This document shows, piece after piece, positions 63,622-64,000 of a stretch of DNA of 64,000 bases. The translations under genes were made by a program, and so were the position numbers. The number at the start of each line of letters is the position of its first letter. Position 1 is the first letter of the stretch. Under the pieces are notes generated by a model. It made no database searches. It saw nothing but the letters and a program-made list of their open reading frames with translations, and was not told the origin of the DNA. The DNA is taken from NCBI GenBank assembly GCA_964019135.1, contig OZ025263.1:27589639-27653638 (forward strand), read 5' to 3'. This stretch comes from Arenicola marina (taxonomy: Eukaryota > Annelida > Polychaeta > Arenicolidae).

Positions 63622-64000
63622 TAACTAGACGGTCAAGCAGAGCTTGAGAAGGTTATGGTTATGGGACTACTTCGACTATGTTAAGACCCATTTCATGACG
63701 TTGGCATGGCACGCCGTCAGTCATTTGGCGTACCGAGGCTTCATAATGGGCTTGGCCATGTTAAGGTGTGATTATTTGCTAGCGCCCAAACTACTGCTTC
63801 CATTTTGATGCAAATTGGCAAACGTGATGCCAGTAATATGGGTGCCTATTCCACTAGATATGAGTCGTTCACCTTTATTTATGTAGTCACAGCGATTTTT
63901 TTGCACTTTCGGAAATGTCGAAATTGATCATCGAATAACTCGAAAACTATCAATGTGAGGCGAAATCTGAGGCCACATTACATGGCGCATGTTTCTGAAG
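63622..64000 (+). repeat. direct repeat, copy 2 (window edge)
   Basis: Matches 58214-58590 in the same orientation and is still similar at the last base. In gene C this repeat directly precedes the vWA exon. Confidence 0.85.

Overview
This window reads as eukaryotic, from an invertebrate animal. Coding exons are short and bounded by GT/AG splice sites with matching phases. They sit in long introns packed with minisatellites, SINEs, LINEs, a Gypsy-type LTR retrotransposon and MITEs. Domain types (SUEL-like lectin, vWA, mucin-like stalks, tyrosine-motif tails) and repeat types fit a marine invertebrate, lophotrochozoan or invertebrate deuterostome; I cannot name the species. A 200-base assembly gap lies at 4917-5116, and long G/C homopolymer runs are frequent, so single-base frameshifts may be assembly errors.

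Layout. 1-15170 is mostly non-coding: G-rich minisatellite, TCTG microsatellite, polypyrimidine tracts, tRNA-derived SINEs and one MITE with TTAA ends. 15175-15639 is a terminal exon of an unrecognised gene with an acidic core and a GPI-signal-like C-terminus. 17641-23200 holds a SINE with an amplified head, then a 21-bp array and a 52-bp array of about 46 copies that ends inside a second copy of the MITE.

The main interest is 23.8-64 kb, a cluster of related single-pass receptor genes. Gene A (24041-38523) has a signal peptide, a divergent SUEL/rhamnose-binding-lectin-like domain, a Thr/Pro-rich stalk (stalk exon duplicated), a transmembrane helix, and a cytoplasmic tail with YSEL, YVNM and eleven YVDM motifs on an 81-bp coding minisatellite. 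YxxM is the established docking motif for PI3-kinase p85 SH2 domains. Copy B (44400-48738) is a decayed paralogue of gene A's ectodomain that stops exactly where the transmembrane exon should start. Copy D (about 49640-49862) is a remnant of the gene A leader. Gene C (56701-62941) carries the same transmembrane/tail cassette behind a different ectodomain (signal peptide, vWA, Cys-rich segment, mucin-like stalk); its tail has YETL, YSEL, YMNM and YVNM. C has frameshifts in the vWA and TM exons. A repeat preceding C's vWA exon recurs at the right edge of the window, suggesting another vWA gene just beyond it.

Retroelements interrupt this locus. Gene A's intron holds a Tx1/L1-like LINE split by a Gypsy element (28677-34990) with LTRs, 5-bp target duplications, a tRNA-Pro-type primer site and the unusual order gag-PR-INT-RT-RNaseH (Gmr1-like). 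A second Tx1/L1-like LINE (minus strand, 39239-43760), a LINE fragment (44052-44356) and a jockey/CR1-like LINE (49875-53175) lie between the receptor copies.
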